Assembly (NCBI GenBank): GCA_903911145.1
Contig: CAIWCD010000005.1
Span: 1-64,000 of the forward strand
DNA length: 64,000 nt
Source: an uncultured delta proteobacterium
GTDB taxonomy: Bacteria; Myxococcota; Myxococcia; Myxococcales; 40CM-4-68-19
Direction of reading: 5' to 3'
The notes beneath the pieces are model-generated. The model saw only the letters and a list, made by a program, of their open reading frames with translations, was not told the origin of the DNA and did no database searches. Made by a program: the position numbers and the translations under genes. This document shows, in pieces, positions 27,315-35,787 of this stretch (its first letter is position 1; each line of letters opens with the position of its first letter).

Positions 27315-27908
27315 ATGATTCGCCGACCGATCCCGTTCGCGCTCTCTGCTCTTGTCGCTGCGTCGCTCCTCGTCGTCCCGGTCTCCGCAGGCACGGCCAC
27401 TCGCTACGCCATCGAGGAGGATCAGGTGCTGATCGGCTTCTCGGCGCAGTTGGGCGCGCAGAAGCAGGTCGCGACTCTCGCTCGCTCACTCGAGGGAAAT
27501 GTGCAGCTGGTCACGGCGGGCGCGCAAATCAAGCTGAGCGTGCCTGTCTCATCTCTGTCGAGCGGTTCGGTCCTCGTGGACGCGGCGCTGCGGACCGCGC
27601 TCGACGCCGAGCAGTTTCCCACGATCGATCTCGACGCCACCACCGAGTCGACGGGCGGCAAGTCGGCGACGCTGCACCTCTCGGGCACGCTGCATGTCCA
27701 CGGAGGCGCAGTTCCGCTCTCCGTTCCCGTCAAGGTCGTCCGCGACGGCGCGCTCGCATTCGTTCACGCCGAATTCCCGGTGCGTCTCTCGGCGCTCGGC
27801 GTCGCTCGGCCGAACATCGCGGGCGCGCAAGTCGGCGATGAGATCCAGGTGACGGTCGATGCGCGTCTGCACGCGATGGCCGACGGTCCTGCGGTCGCGG
27901 CGTTCTGA
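27315..27908 (+). CDS. YceI family periplasmic protein
   Basis: 197 residues. A signal peptide (IPFALSALVAASLLVVPVSA) is followed by a YceI lipocalin-like beta-barrel: RYAIEEDQVLIGFSAQ, an Ala/Thr-rich core and TLHLSGTLHVHGGAVPLSVP. YceI proteins bind isoprenoid-like lipids in the periplasm and are often stress-related. The ATG at 27315 has GAGGAGAG 8 bases upstream; the frame extends 31 codons upstream without signal-like features. The usual downstream cytochrome b561 partner is absent, and a beta-barrel gene converges 21 bases later. Confidence 0.85.
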   Translation: MIRRPIPFALSALVAASLLVVPVSAGTATRYAIEEDQVLIGFSAQLGAQKQVATLARSLEGNVQLVTAGAQIKLSVPVSSLSSGSVLVDAALRTALDAEQFPTIDLDATTESTGGKSATLHLSGTLHVHGGAVPLSVPVKVVRDGALAFVHAEFPVRLSALGVARPNIAGAQVGDEIQVTVDARLHAMADGPAVAAF

Positions 27909-27929
27909 TTCTCCGCGGCGAATCTCTGC

Positions 27930-29297
27930 TTACAACCGCAGCGTCACGTTGGCGACGACGCGATCGTCGCTGCGTCGCAAGTCAGGCGTAAAGCTGCTCG
28001 CATCTGCGCCAGAGGCGGGCGGCGTGATTCCTCCCGGTCCGCTGAAGTAGGGCATGTTCGCCGCTCGGTGCGAATATTCGAGGCGGCAGACCACCCAGGG
28101 ACTCGGCCAGAAGTCGAGAGTCGCGGTGAATCCTCCGCCGAGAAATGCGCCGCTATCAGGGAGCGGTGTGGTCACGGCCGAGTTCGTCGGCAGTTGCTGG
28201 ATCAGCGCCTGCGTCTGATCCGCAAAGAGGTCGCCGCGCAGCGTGAGCGCGAACTTTCCCGACTCGAGACGATTGGTGATCGACGCGCCGCCCATCCATC
28301 CAGATGCGGCGAGGGCGCGGTGTTCAAAGCCAAGATCGCCCACGATTGCGAGGGAGGCGCTGTCGATGAAGCCTGCGTGTTGCAGATAGCGAAACTGCGC
28401 TGAGTTATCGGAATAGATGCGCAGCGCGTGCGGATCGAATCGCTCTTCATGGCCGAGATAGAAGTCGTGCGTCAGCGCGATCCGCTCGCTCGGTCGCCAT
28501 TGAATCAACTCTCCGAGCGCCTTGGTTTCGTGCCACTCGCCGAAGGTCTGCCAGCCATTGACGATCCACAGCTCGAGCTTGAGATCCTGCGTCGGATAGA
28601 GCTGTGTGCGGATACCCGTGAAGTAATAGGGTGTGAAATCGGAGAGGAATGGGTGGGTATAGTTCCAATTCTCCTCGGGGATATAGCTCTCCAATCCAAC
28701 GTAGCTCAGCAATAGACCCGCCTCGATATTCAGGCCGTGCTGGATATGGAAATGCCAACCGGCCGCGGCCTGCTGGATCGGCGCGAGTGCGCGCTGCGAG
28801 AGATAGAAGCCTCGATTGCCCGTGGAGTCCTGCCCCGCGTCGGTCTCGACGTTATCGCCGGCCTGCAGGACAAATCGCCCGATGGGGCCATCGAGGCCTG
28901 TGACCTCGGCGCCGAACGTCACGAGGTTCAATCCAATCTCATCGTGCCGTGTCGCGGTCGTTCCTGGAAAAATCGTGTGGTCGGTCGGTTGCGCGAAATG
29001 AAAGCCATAGAAGACGTCGACGACCATCGAGAAGGTGACCGGCCCGATCGTGAGCAGCGGATTGGGTTGCCGATTCTGTCCGTCGAGCCAATTCCAATCG
29101 CCGTTAGCGAAAGGGGCCTCGCGCAGGTCGAGCGGGACGTCGCCGGCCGGGGCGGGCGCAACTGCAGGGGATGCCGAGTCGGCACCCGGTGGTGCGTCGG
29201 ACGCAAGCAGTGCCGGCGCAACGGCGAGAGAGCAGGCCAGCACGAGCAGGCGGGTCGTGCAGGATGTCTCGAGAAAAAGACGTTGAGGTGAGCGCAT
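27930..29297 (-). CDS. Outer-membrane beta-barrel protein (porin-2/BBP2-like)
   Basis: 455 residues. A signal peptide (LLVLACSLAVAPALLA) leads to a Pro/Ala linker, then alternating amphipathic strands rich in Trp, Tyr and Phe up to a terminal strand VANVTLRL, which fits an outer-membrane barrel. FSMVVDVFYGFHFAQPTDH near residue 90 and the GRFVLQAGDN segment resemble the beta-barrel porin-2 (outer membrane beta-barrel) family; the substrate is unknown. The ATG at 29297 starts the signal peptide. From here to about 43.5 kb the sequence is richer in ATAT and NAT codons than on either side. Confidence 0.78.
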   Translation of the reverse strand: MRSPQRLFLETSCTTRLLVLACSLAVAPALLASDAPPGADSASPAVAPAPAGDVPLDLREAPFANGDWNWLDGQNRQPNPLLTIGPVTFSMVVDVFYGFHFAQPTDHTIFPGTTATRHDEIGLNLVTFGAEVTGLDGPIGRFVLQAGDNVETDAGQDSTGNRGFYLSQRALAPIQQAAAGWHFHIQHGLNIEAGLLLSYVGLESYIPEENWNYTHPFLSDFTPYYFTGIRTQLYPTQDLKLELWIVNGWQTFGEWHETKALGELIQWRPSERIALTHDFYLGHEERFDPHALRIYSDNSAQFRYLQHAGFIDSASLAIVGDLGFEHRALAASGWMGGASITNRLESGKFALTLRGDLFADQTQALIQQLPTNSAVTTPLPDSGAFLGGGFTATLDFWPSPWVVCRLEYSHRAANMPYFSGPGGITPPASGADASSFTPDLRRSDDRVVANVTLRL

Positions 29298-29407
29298 CGC
29301 TGCACTCTCGCCCGCCGTTCGAGCGCGTCAAGTTGCTGGACGATGCGAAGCGAGCCTCGTTCGACAGACCGCGTCGGCGCTGCGCGCTCTGCGTTATGCT
29401 GTGCCTC

Positions 29408-29947
29408 GTGACTGAAACGCAGATTGATCTCTCGCTGGTCCGCTGCCCGCGCTGTGCGTCGGAGTTGGTGCTGCGCATATCCGCAGACGAGAGCGCGGGC
29501 GCGGTCCAGTTATCGATAGACACCGCGTGCGTGAGTTGCGGCGTCGCGCCGTGGGCCGAGTCGGATCAGCGCTTGCTGCTCTTTCGTCCAGGCGCGCCGA
29601 TCGGGGCGGCGCTCTCTGGCGCGGCGTCTGATTACGTGGCCGAACTTGCGGCCGCACAAGGGCGCGTCGATGCGCTGGTGGGGCGCTGCGAACTCCTTGA
29701 ACGCGAGGTGGCTTCCGCGCGCTCGAGCTCTCCTGGCGCGGACGAGCGCGATCTGGTGCGTTCACCGCGCGTCGCCATCAATCCCTCGCATGATCACAGT
29801 CGCCGCAAGGAACTGGAGCAGGAATTGCGCGGTGAGATTGCCCGCCTGGAACTCGCGCTCTCCTCTGCGCGGGCCGAGGTTCGCCGTGCCGATGAAGCGA
29901 CCCGCAGCGCGGTCTCCCCGGGCCAGCGCGCGATTGAACTTGATTAA
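29408..29947 (+). CDS. Zinc-ribbon plus coiled-coil protein, function unknown
   Basis: 179 residues. CPRC (near residue 13) and CVSC (near residue 42) could form a zinc ribbon. A helical region (about 65-100) and a charged coiled coil (about 130-170) follow. No signal or membrane segment. Two in-frame starts exist, ATG 29396 and GTG 29408, neither with a Shine-Dalgarno. TATGCT at 29395-29400 lies 7 bases before the GTG, the same geometry as six other genes here, so I choose 29408 as a likely leaderless start. It is divergent from the barrel gene. I do not recognise a family. Confidence 0.65.
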   Translation: MTETQIDLSLVRCPRCASELVLRISADESAGAVQLSIDTACVSCGVAPWAESDQRLLLFRPGAPIGAALSGAASDYVAELAAAQGRVDALVGRCELLEREVASARSSSPGADERDLVRSPRVAINPSHDHSRRKELEQELRGEIARLELALSSARAEVRRADEATRSAVSPGQRAIELD

Positions 29948-29971
29948 ATCTGATTAACCCCAATTACGCGA

Positions 29972-30041
29972 AAAGCCGCGCCCCGCAAGGCTCACCTTGC
30001 TGGACGCGGCTTTCCGAACGCAGCGCGATGGTCGCGCTGCG
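29972..30041. terminator. Two hairpins between convergent genes
   Basis: The first pairs AAAGCCGCG (29972-29980) with CGCGGCTTT (30005-30013) and has a nested GCAAGG/CCTTGC stem. The second pairs CGCAGCGCGA (30019-30028) with TCGCGCTGCG (30032-30041) around TGG, ending just before the M13 stop codon. They lie between convergent 3' ends and probably stop transcription both ways; A/T runs are short. Confidence 0.65.
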
Positions 30042-30042
30042 G

Positions 30043-32202
30043 CTACCAGACCTCGCAGCGATCAACCGGCGCCATCTTGCTGCCCGGCTTGCATTGGAAC
30101 GCTGCCTGGAACGCGGGCTGGTTGGATACCATTCCATTCACGCGCCACTGCGGCGTTGAGTGCTGATCGGTCTGCGCCTGCAGTCGCGCCATATCCGGCC
30201 GCTGGCTCGAACACCAGGTCTGCGAGAAGCCGAGGAAGAACTGCTGATCCTCGGTAAACCCGGCGAACGTGATTGGCGTCTGATCCTTGCGCAGATTCTT
30301 GAACGCGGCATAGGCCAGTTTGAGGCCGCCATTGTCGGCGATGTTCTCGCCCACCGTCAGGTCGCCGTTGAGATGCACGTCGTCGACCGCAAGATATCCA
30401 CTGTACTGTTTGGATATGCACGCCGCCTTTGCGTTGTAGGCATCGCCCGCTGGCGCGGTCCACCAGTCGTGGCGATTTCCATCGCCGTCAAACTTGCGCC
30501 CCTCGTCATCAAAGCCGTGCGTCAGTTCGTGGCCCACGACCATTCCAATCCCGCCAAAGTTCGCCTGCGCCATCGCATCGGCGGAGAAGAACGGCGGCTG
30601 GAGGATCGCCGCCGGGAAGGTCATATCGTTCATTGCCGGGTTGTATTGAGCATTGACCAGCTGCGGAGGCATCTGGTGCTCGCTGCGATCGAGCGGCTTG
30701 CCAATCTTCGCCAACTGGCGCTTCGATTCGAACACCGCCGCATTCTGCGTGTTCTGGAGCAGCGAGCTGCGATCGATGGCAATCGACGAATAGTCGCGCC
30801 AATGATCGGCATATCCGATCTTGTTGGCGATCTTGTGCAGCTTCTCCTTCGCGCTCGTCTTCGTCGCTTCGTCCATCCAGCCGAGCGTCGCGAGGTTTGC
30901 CTCAAACGCTGCCTCAATGCGCTGGACCATCTCGAGCGCCATCGGCTTGGCCTGGGCTCCGAACGCGCGGCTCACATAGGAGCGGCCGACCGCTTCGGAG
31001 AGCGAACCATTGGTGATCGCCACGCAACGCTTCCAGCGCGGGAGCAGCTGCTTGACGCCCGTGATCTTCGACGTGAATGCGAAGCGGCGATCGACGAACT
31101 TCTTACCCATCAATCCGGCGGCCGCCGAGAGCGCGTGCCAGCGCAGATATGGTTTGAGCGCGGCGAGCTTCGCCTTCTCGTCCTTCTTCGTGCCGAGCAG
31201 CGGATTGAGTCCCGCCTTGAAGAAATCAGGTGCGACCACGTTGATGGCGGTGACCTCAGGCGCGCCGAGACCGGTGAAATAGCCGCTCCAATCAAACGCG
31301 GGAGCAAGTTCGATTAGACCCTTTCGTTCAATGCGATGATAGGTCGCATCCGGATCTCGCCGCGCGACGCGGTCCTGGGACGCCTTGGCCAGCTCCGTCT
31401 CGATCTTCATGGTGGTCGCGGCATCGGCCTTCGCCTGCGCAGGCTTCTCTCCGAGGAGAGCGAGCATATCAACGATATATGCTTGATATGCTTCGCGCAC
31501 GCCTTTGCGTCCTTGATCGTCCTTCAAATAGAAGTCGCGATCCGGCAGTCCGATTCCACCCTGATCGGCCTCGCCGATCATCAGCGTTGCGTCGTGCAGA
31601 TCCTGGTCCGAGCCGAAGCCGAAGAGCGCGTCTGAGCCCTTGAGGTGCGAAGCGGCGAGATAGGAAGCGAGCTCCTTGCCCGTCTTGATGGCATCAATCT
31701 TCTTCAGCTCTCCATTCAGCGCGGCCAGCGATACCGTCTCGGCCTTCTCTTCGTCCATACATGCGGCATAGAAGTCACCGACCTTCGCCGCGAACGGGTT
31801 GTCGGTATCGCCCTTGCCGTTGGCGAACTCCTCAACGAACTGGCGAATGAGCGCTTCATTCCTCTCCGCGATCGGCGAGAAGCTCGAGTCCCAGTCTGCA
31901 CGATCAGCGGGAATGGGAGTGTTCTTCATCCAGCCGCCGCAGGAGAAACGATAGAAATCGTCGCAGGGGTTGACCGAGCGATCGAGTGAAGCCTCGTCGA
32001 TCGGCGCCGGACCTTTGAGCGTCTGCGCGATCGCGGCTGGCGCTGCCGCTGGCGTCACTGCGGCAGTCGGAGGCGCGATGGGCGCGGCAGCGGGCTTGAC
32101 CGCCTCGGGCTTGGGAGCGGGAACGGGCGCAGGCCCTGCGGCGCATGCGGCCAGCGCGGCCACGGAGGCCATCGCCAGCTGCTTCATTCGGTGAATCTTC
32201 AT
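30043..32202 (-). CDS. M13 (neprilysin/PepO-type) metallopeptidase lipoprotein
   Basis: 719 residues. The N-terminus has a lipoprotein-type signal (LAMASVAALAACAAG) and a Pro/Ala-rich linker to about residue 70. The M13 domain fills the rest: CDDFYRFSCGGW near residue 80, the VNAQYNPAMND substrate-binding motif, GHELTHGFDDEGR (HExxH zinc ligands and catalytic Glu) and GENIADNGGL (third ligand), ending in the typical C-x-W-like CEVW. M13 enzymes are periplasmic or surface endopeptidases that cut short peptides. The ATG at 32202 has GGAGAG 4 bases upstream. It follows the S9 peptidase gene by 84 bases on the same strand. Confidence 0.93.
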   Translation of the reverse strand: MKIHRMKQLAMASVAALAACAAGPAPVPAPKPEAVKPAAAPIAPPTAAVTPAAAPAAIAQTLKGPAPIDEASLDRSVNPCDDFYRFSCGGWMKNTPIPADRADWDSSFSPIAERNEALIRQFVEEFANGKGDTDNPFAAKVGDFYAACMDEEKAETVSLAALNGELKKIDAIKTGKELASYLAASHLKGSDALFGFGSDQDLHDATLMIGEADQGGIGLPDRDFYLKDDQGRKGVREAYQAYIVDMLALLGEKPAQAKADAATTMKIETELAKASQDRVARRDPDATYHRIERKGLIELAPAFDWSGYFTGLGAPEVTAINVVAPDFFKAGLNPLLGTKKDEKAKLAALKPYLRWHALSAAAGLMGKKFVDRRFAFTSKITGVKQLLPRWKRCVAITNGSLSEAVGRSYVSRAFGAQAKPMALEMVQRIEAAFEANLATLGWMDEATKTSAKEKLHKIANKIGYADHWRDYSSIAIDRSSLLQNTQNAAVFESKRQLAKIGKPLDRSEHQMPPQLVNAQYNPAMNDMTFPAAILQPPFFSADAMAQANFGGIGMVVGHELTHGFDDEGRKFDGDGNRHDWWTAPAGDAYNAKAACISKQYSGYLAVDDVHLNGDLTVGENIADNGGLKLAYAAFKNLRKDQTPITFAGFTEDQQFFLGFSQTWCSSQRPDMARLQAQTDQHSTPQWRVNGMVSNQPAFQAAFQCKPGSKMAPVDRCEVW

Positions 32203-32286
32203 GATCTCTCCAGTCGTGTGTGAATCAGTCTCGCAACGTCCTGTGCGCAGCGGGACGGGGTTAAGCGATACATCTGGGAACGACGT

Positions 32287-34428
32287 CTATTTCACGGGAG
32301 CTGCAATTTCGTGCGGGGCAGCTGCGTGCCTGGCCGTTGAATCGCGGAGGTGTGCGTCGATCCAATCGAGCACGGTCCGATACCAGAGCAGCGAGTTGCG
32401 CGGCTTGAGCACCCAGTGCCCTTCGTCGGGAAACCAGAGCAGCCGGCTCTCGACGCCGCGGCGTTGCAGCGCGGTGAACATCCCCATTCCCTGCTCGGTG
32501 GGGACGCGGAAATCGAGCTCACCCTGAACCACGAGCGTCGGGGTCTTGAAGTTCTGCACGTAGCTGCTCGGGCTCCAGCGCTGGTACGAAGTTGGATTCT
32601 CCCAATAGGCGCCGAGGAACTCGAATTCAGGAAACCAGAGTTCCTCGGTTGCGCCGTAGTGCGACCGGAGGTCGAATACTCCGTCGTGCGAAACGAGGCA
32701 GCGATATCGATCGGTATGTCCAGCGATCCAATCGACCATATATCCGCCATAGGAGGCACCAGCAGCGCAGGCGCGTCCGGCTTCGACATACGGGAGTTGC
32801 TCGGCCGCGTCGACCAACCGCTGGATATCGTCATATGGAAGCCCGCCCCATTGATCGCGGATCTCCTCTTCGAACTTGTGCCCATATCCAGTTGACCCGC
32901 GAGGATTGGGCATCAGCACGACATATCCACGCGCGGCAAACGCGGCCGGATTCCATCGCATTCCCCATCCGTCCTCCCATGCACCCTGCGGACCCCCGTG
33001 CACGAGGACGATGAGCGGGGCCTTCGCTCCGGTCGCGAGCGCCGGCGGGCGCAGGACCCAGGCATGCAGCGCCGTCCCGTCCTTTGCCTTCGTCGTCAGA
33101 TCTTCGGGCGCCGGGCCGAGATCGAGCCCGGCGTATTGCTCGGTATTGAAGCTGGTGAGCTGTCGCGCCTTCTCTCCGCGTGCAATGCGCGCCAACTCCG
33201 GGGGGCGATTCATTCCACTGTCGATAAAGGCAACCGACCCGTCGCGCAGCAGCGTGAAATCGTCGCCGGCCGGCTCGGGAGAAAAGCTCGACGTCGGCGG
33301 GGTTGGTCTGCCGTGTTTCCCGGCGCGGGCTGCGTCGTCTTCGATTGATACATTCTCAAGGTAATAGCGGCCATTCACCAGCTTGCTCGCGACAAGTCCC
33401 TTGCTGTCGCGCCGCCATGCAAACGGTCCGACGTCATCGTCGAAATCTGCAATCACGCGCGACTTGCCCGTGTGCAGTTCGAGCAGCTTCAGCTTCCACT
33501 GATCCGATTCATATCCATCGCGCTCCTGCGAGAGATATGCGACCCACTTTCCGTCGGGCGAGACGCGCGGCACGCGATCGGCGCCGAGATTTCCCTCGGT
33601 CAGATTCTTCGGCGCGCCGCCACCGACAGGGACGCGGAAGAGATCTGCATTGGTGCTCCACGCTTCGGTCTGCGGCGCCTTGTGCGCAACGATCAGTGCG
33701 TCACCATTGGACTCGAATGCGTAGTCGTCAGCGCCATCGAGATAGAAGGGAGGCCAGTCGGAATCGCCCGGGGTGATATCGCGGGCAATCGCAGCGGGAG
33801 AGGGCGTGGTGCCCGCAGCCGGCGCGGGAAGCACGAAGACGTGGGTCCGCTTTCCGTCGCGCCATTCGGTCCAGCGGCGCACGAAAAGATGATCGCTGAT
33901 GTGCGCCGCGACCTTGCTGGCGGCGCGCTCCGCCTCGATGCGTCGGTCGCACGCGTCGTCGCCATTGCATTGTGGATAGACGTCGCTGACGAATGCGATC
34001 CACCGCCCGTCGGGAGAAAAGATGGCGCCGTCCGCGCCGCCGGAGAGGTCGGTGATCTGCCGCGGGTCGCCGCCCGTGGCGATGTCATAGAGCCAGAGTT
34101 GCGGCGTGCCACCGCGCGATGAAGTGACGAGGATGGCGTTGCCAGATGCGTTCCATCGTGCCCGCTCGCTCTTGCCGTCGCGGGTGAGTTGCCGGGCCGC
34201 GCCGCCGGCGACTGCTTGCAACCAGATATCCTTGAGGTCGCGATTCTCCCCCAACGACTTCTGGTGCACCGTAAATGAGACCCAATTGCCGTCGGGCGAG
34301 AGCTGCACGTCGCCCAATCGATGCGTCTGCAGCAGCTCTTCCGGCGTGAACGGGCGTATTGCCCGTGCTGGCGACGCAGCGAGCGCGCAGAGCGAGAACA
34401 GGGCGAGCGTTCGAATCTCGATTCGCAT
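32287..34428 (-). CDS. S9 family prolyl-oligopeptidase-type peptidase, exported
   Basis: 713 residues from the ATG at 34428, which starts a signal peptide (IRTLALFSLCALAASPARA); the frame runs on to 34686 without signal-like content. WD40/TolB-like propeller blades (SPDGNWVSF, SPDGRWIAFVSD, SPDGKWVAYLS) fill about 40-430 and gate the active site. The alpha/beta-hydrolase domain (about 460-690) has VLVHGGPQG, GASYGGYM (catalytic Ser), GELDFRVP (Asp) and PDEGHWV (His). It cleaves short peptides, usually dipeptidyl- or acylaminoacyl-type. With M13 downstream it forms a two-gene extracellular peptidase unit. Confidence 0.93.
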   Translation of the reverse strand: MRIEIRTLALFSLCALAASPARAIRPFTPEELLQTHRLGDVQLSPDGNWVSFTVHQKSLGENRDLKDIWLQAVAGGAARQLTRDGKSERARWNASGNAILVTSSRGGTPQLWLYDIATGGDPRQITDLSGGADGAIFSPDGRWIAFVSDVYPQCNGDDACDRRIEAERAASKVAAHISDHLFVRRWTEWRDGKRTHVFVLPAPAAGTTPSPAAIARDITPGDSDWPPFYLDGADDYAFESNGDALIVAHKAPQTEAWSTNADLFRVPVGGGAPKNLTEGNLGADRVPRVSPDGKWVAYLSQERDGYESDQWKLKLLELHTGKSRVIADFDDDVGPFAWRRDSKGLVASKLVNGRYYLENVSIEDDAARAGKHGRPTPPTSSFSPEPAGDDFTLLRDGSVAFIDSGMNRPPELARIARGEKARQLTSFNTEQYAGLDLGPAPEDLTTKAKDGTALHAWVLRPPALATGAKAPLIVLVHGGPQGAWEDGWGMRWNPAAFAARGYVVLMPNPRGSTGYGHKFEEEIRDQWGGLPYDDIQRLVDAAEQLPYVEAGRACAAGASYGGYMVDWIAGHTDRYRCLVSHDGVFDLRSHYGATEELWFPEFEFLGAYWENPTSYQRWSPSSYVQNFKTPTLVVQGELDFRVPTEQGMGMFTALQRRGVESRLLWFPDEGHWVLKPRNSLLWYRTVLDWIDAHLRDSTARHAAAPHEIAAPVK

Positions 34429-34537
34429 GGCCGCCCCCAATAGCTCATGCAGGGCGCACGATCCACCGCGGCAACTGCCGCTCCGCCTCTCGGCCGACTT
34501 GACGAAGCCGCAACTCCTGTGGCGTCTCTGCGCGCCT

Positions 34538-35770
34538 ATGCGACCGACGATTGCCGCGAACCTCCGCCGCTCTGCCGCTCTGCTCCTCGCGCTCCCTCTC
34601 GCCTGCAGTTCCGGAGCGCCCGGGCCGTGGCTGAGCGACTCGAAGATTCTCGTCACCGGCGAAGTGAATAATGTCGGCATCGCCAATCACGATTGCCGCC
34701 CGGGGATCTGCCCGCACAACGAGAACACCGATATGATCGTCTGGAATGGCGCGATCTATCTGGTTCACCGCACGGCCATGAGCCAGACGCTGGGCGATAA
34801 CAGTTCACTGCATATCTATCGCTCGACCGATTCAGGGAAGACGTTTAGCGAGGTAGCCCATTTCCTCGCGCCCGACCCGACGATGTCGCCGCCCGATGGC
34901 CGCGATCTTCGCGACCCGGCGTTCTTCATCAAGGGCAGTGAGCTCTGGTTCAAGGCGCTCACGCGGCTGCCGGTCTCGTCGGTGCGCGATTCCAATGTCG
35001 AGACGCGCGCGGTGGTTTCCCATTCGGCCGATGGTGTGACCTGGAGTCCATTCGAGTTCGTCGGCCCGACTGGCTACAGCTTCTGGCGCGTGAAGGAGCA
35101 CAACGGGGTTTTCTATTCTGCGGCATACCAGGACGGCGATCAGAGCGTGACGCTCTATTCAACCACCGATGGAACAACCTGGACGCAGGGCCCGCTGATC
35201 TACGGAGTCAGCGCCGATACGCCGCTCGAGACGGAACTCGTGTTCCTCCCCGACGAAAGCCTGCTCGCGCTGGTGCGGATGGACGGAACAGATCAGGAGA
35301 TTCTTGGCTCGCGTGGGCGTCTGCGCACCAAGGTCTGCACGTCGCCGAAACCGTATACGGCGTTTGATTGCACCTATGAGATCACCGGGCAGCGCCTCGA
35401 CGGGCCGGTGGCCTGGTTCTGGAACTCCCGCCTCTTCCTGGTTGCGCGCGAACATATCGGCGCTGACGACCGCAAGCGCACGTCGCTGTTTGAATTGACC
35501 GGCAATCTGGGTCCGTCAATGACGCAGGCTCCGGGCGTGATCGTGCACGGGGAGTTTCCCTCGGCTGGCGATACTTCCTATGCCGGCGTTGCGCCCATCG
35601 GCGGCAGCAAGTTCCTCGTGACCTACTATTCGAGCAATCTCGTGGCCGATGATGGCTGGTTCGTTGCCATGCAAGGCCCCAGCGATATCTGGCAGGGAAC
35701 GATCGATCTGGCTGCGCTGCCGGCCACCGAGGCGGTCTGGAATACGCCCGCGGCCGATGCCGGGCCGTAA
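34538..35770 (+). CDS. Exported Asp-box (sialidase-like propeller) protein
   Basis: 410 residues. A signal sequence (SAALLLALPLACSSG) suggests a lipoprotein with Cys near residue 23. The body looks like a six-bladed sialidase/BNR propeller with Asp-box motifs: STDSGKTF, SADGVTW and TTDGTTW. A catalytic Arg triad of true sialidases cannot be confirmed by eye, so it may be a non-enzymatic propeller or another glycosidase. The ATG at 34538 is 109 bases from the divergent S9 start; a frame back to 34106 is antisense to S9. Confidence 0.75.
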   Translation: MRPTIAANLRRSAALLLALPLACSSGAPGPWLSDSKILVTGEVNNVGIANHDCRPGICPHNENTDMIVWNGAIYLVHRTAMSQTLGDNSSLHIYRSTDSGKTFSEVAHFLAPDPTMSPPDGRDLRDPAFFIKGSELWFKALTRLPVSSVRDSNVETRAVVSHSADGVTWSPFEFVGPTGYSFWRVKEHNGVFYSAAYQDGDQSVTLYSTTDGTTWTQGPLIYGVSADTPLETELVFLPDESLLALVRMDGTDQEILGSRGRLRTKVCTSPKPYTAFDCTYEITGQRLDGPVAWFWNSRLFLVAREHIGADDRKRTSLFELTGNLGPSMTQAPGVIVHGEFPSAGDTSYAGVAPIGGSKFLVTYYSSNLVADDGWFVAMQGPSDIWQGTIDLAALPATEAVWNTPAADAGP

Positions 35771-35787
35771 TTGAGTCGATTCAGGAA

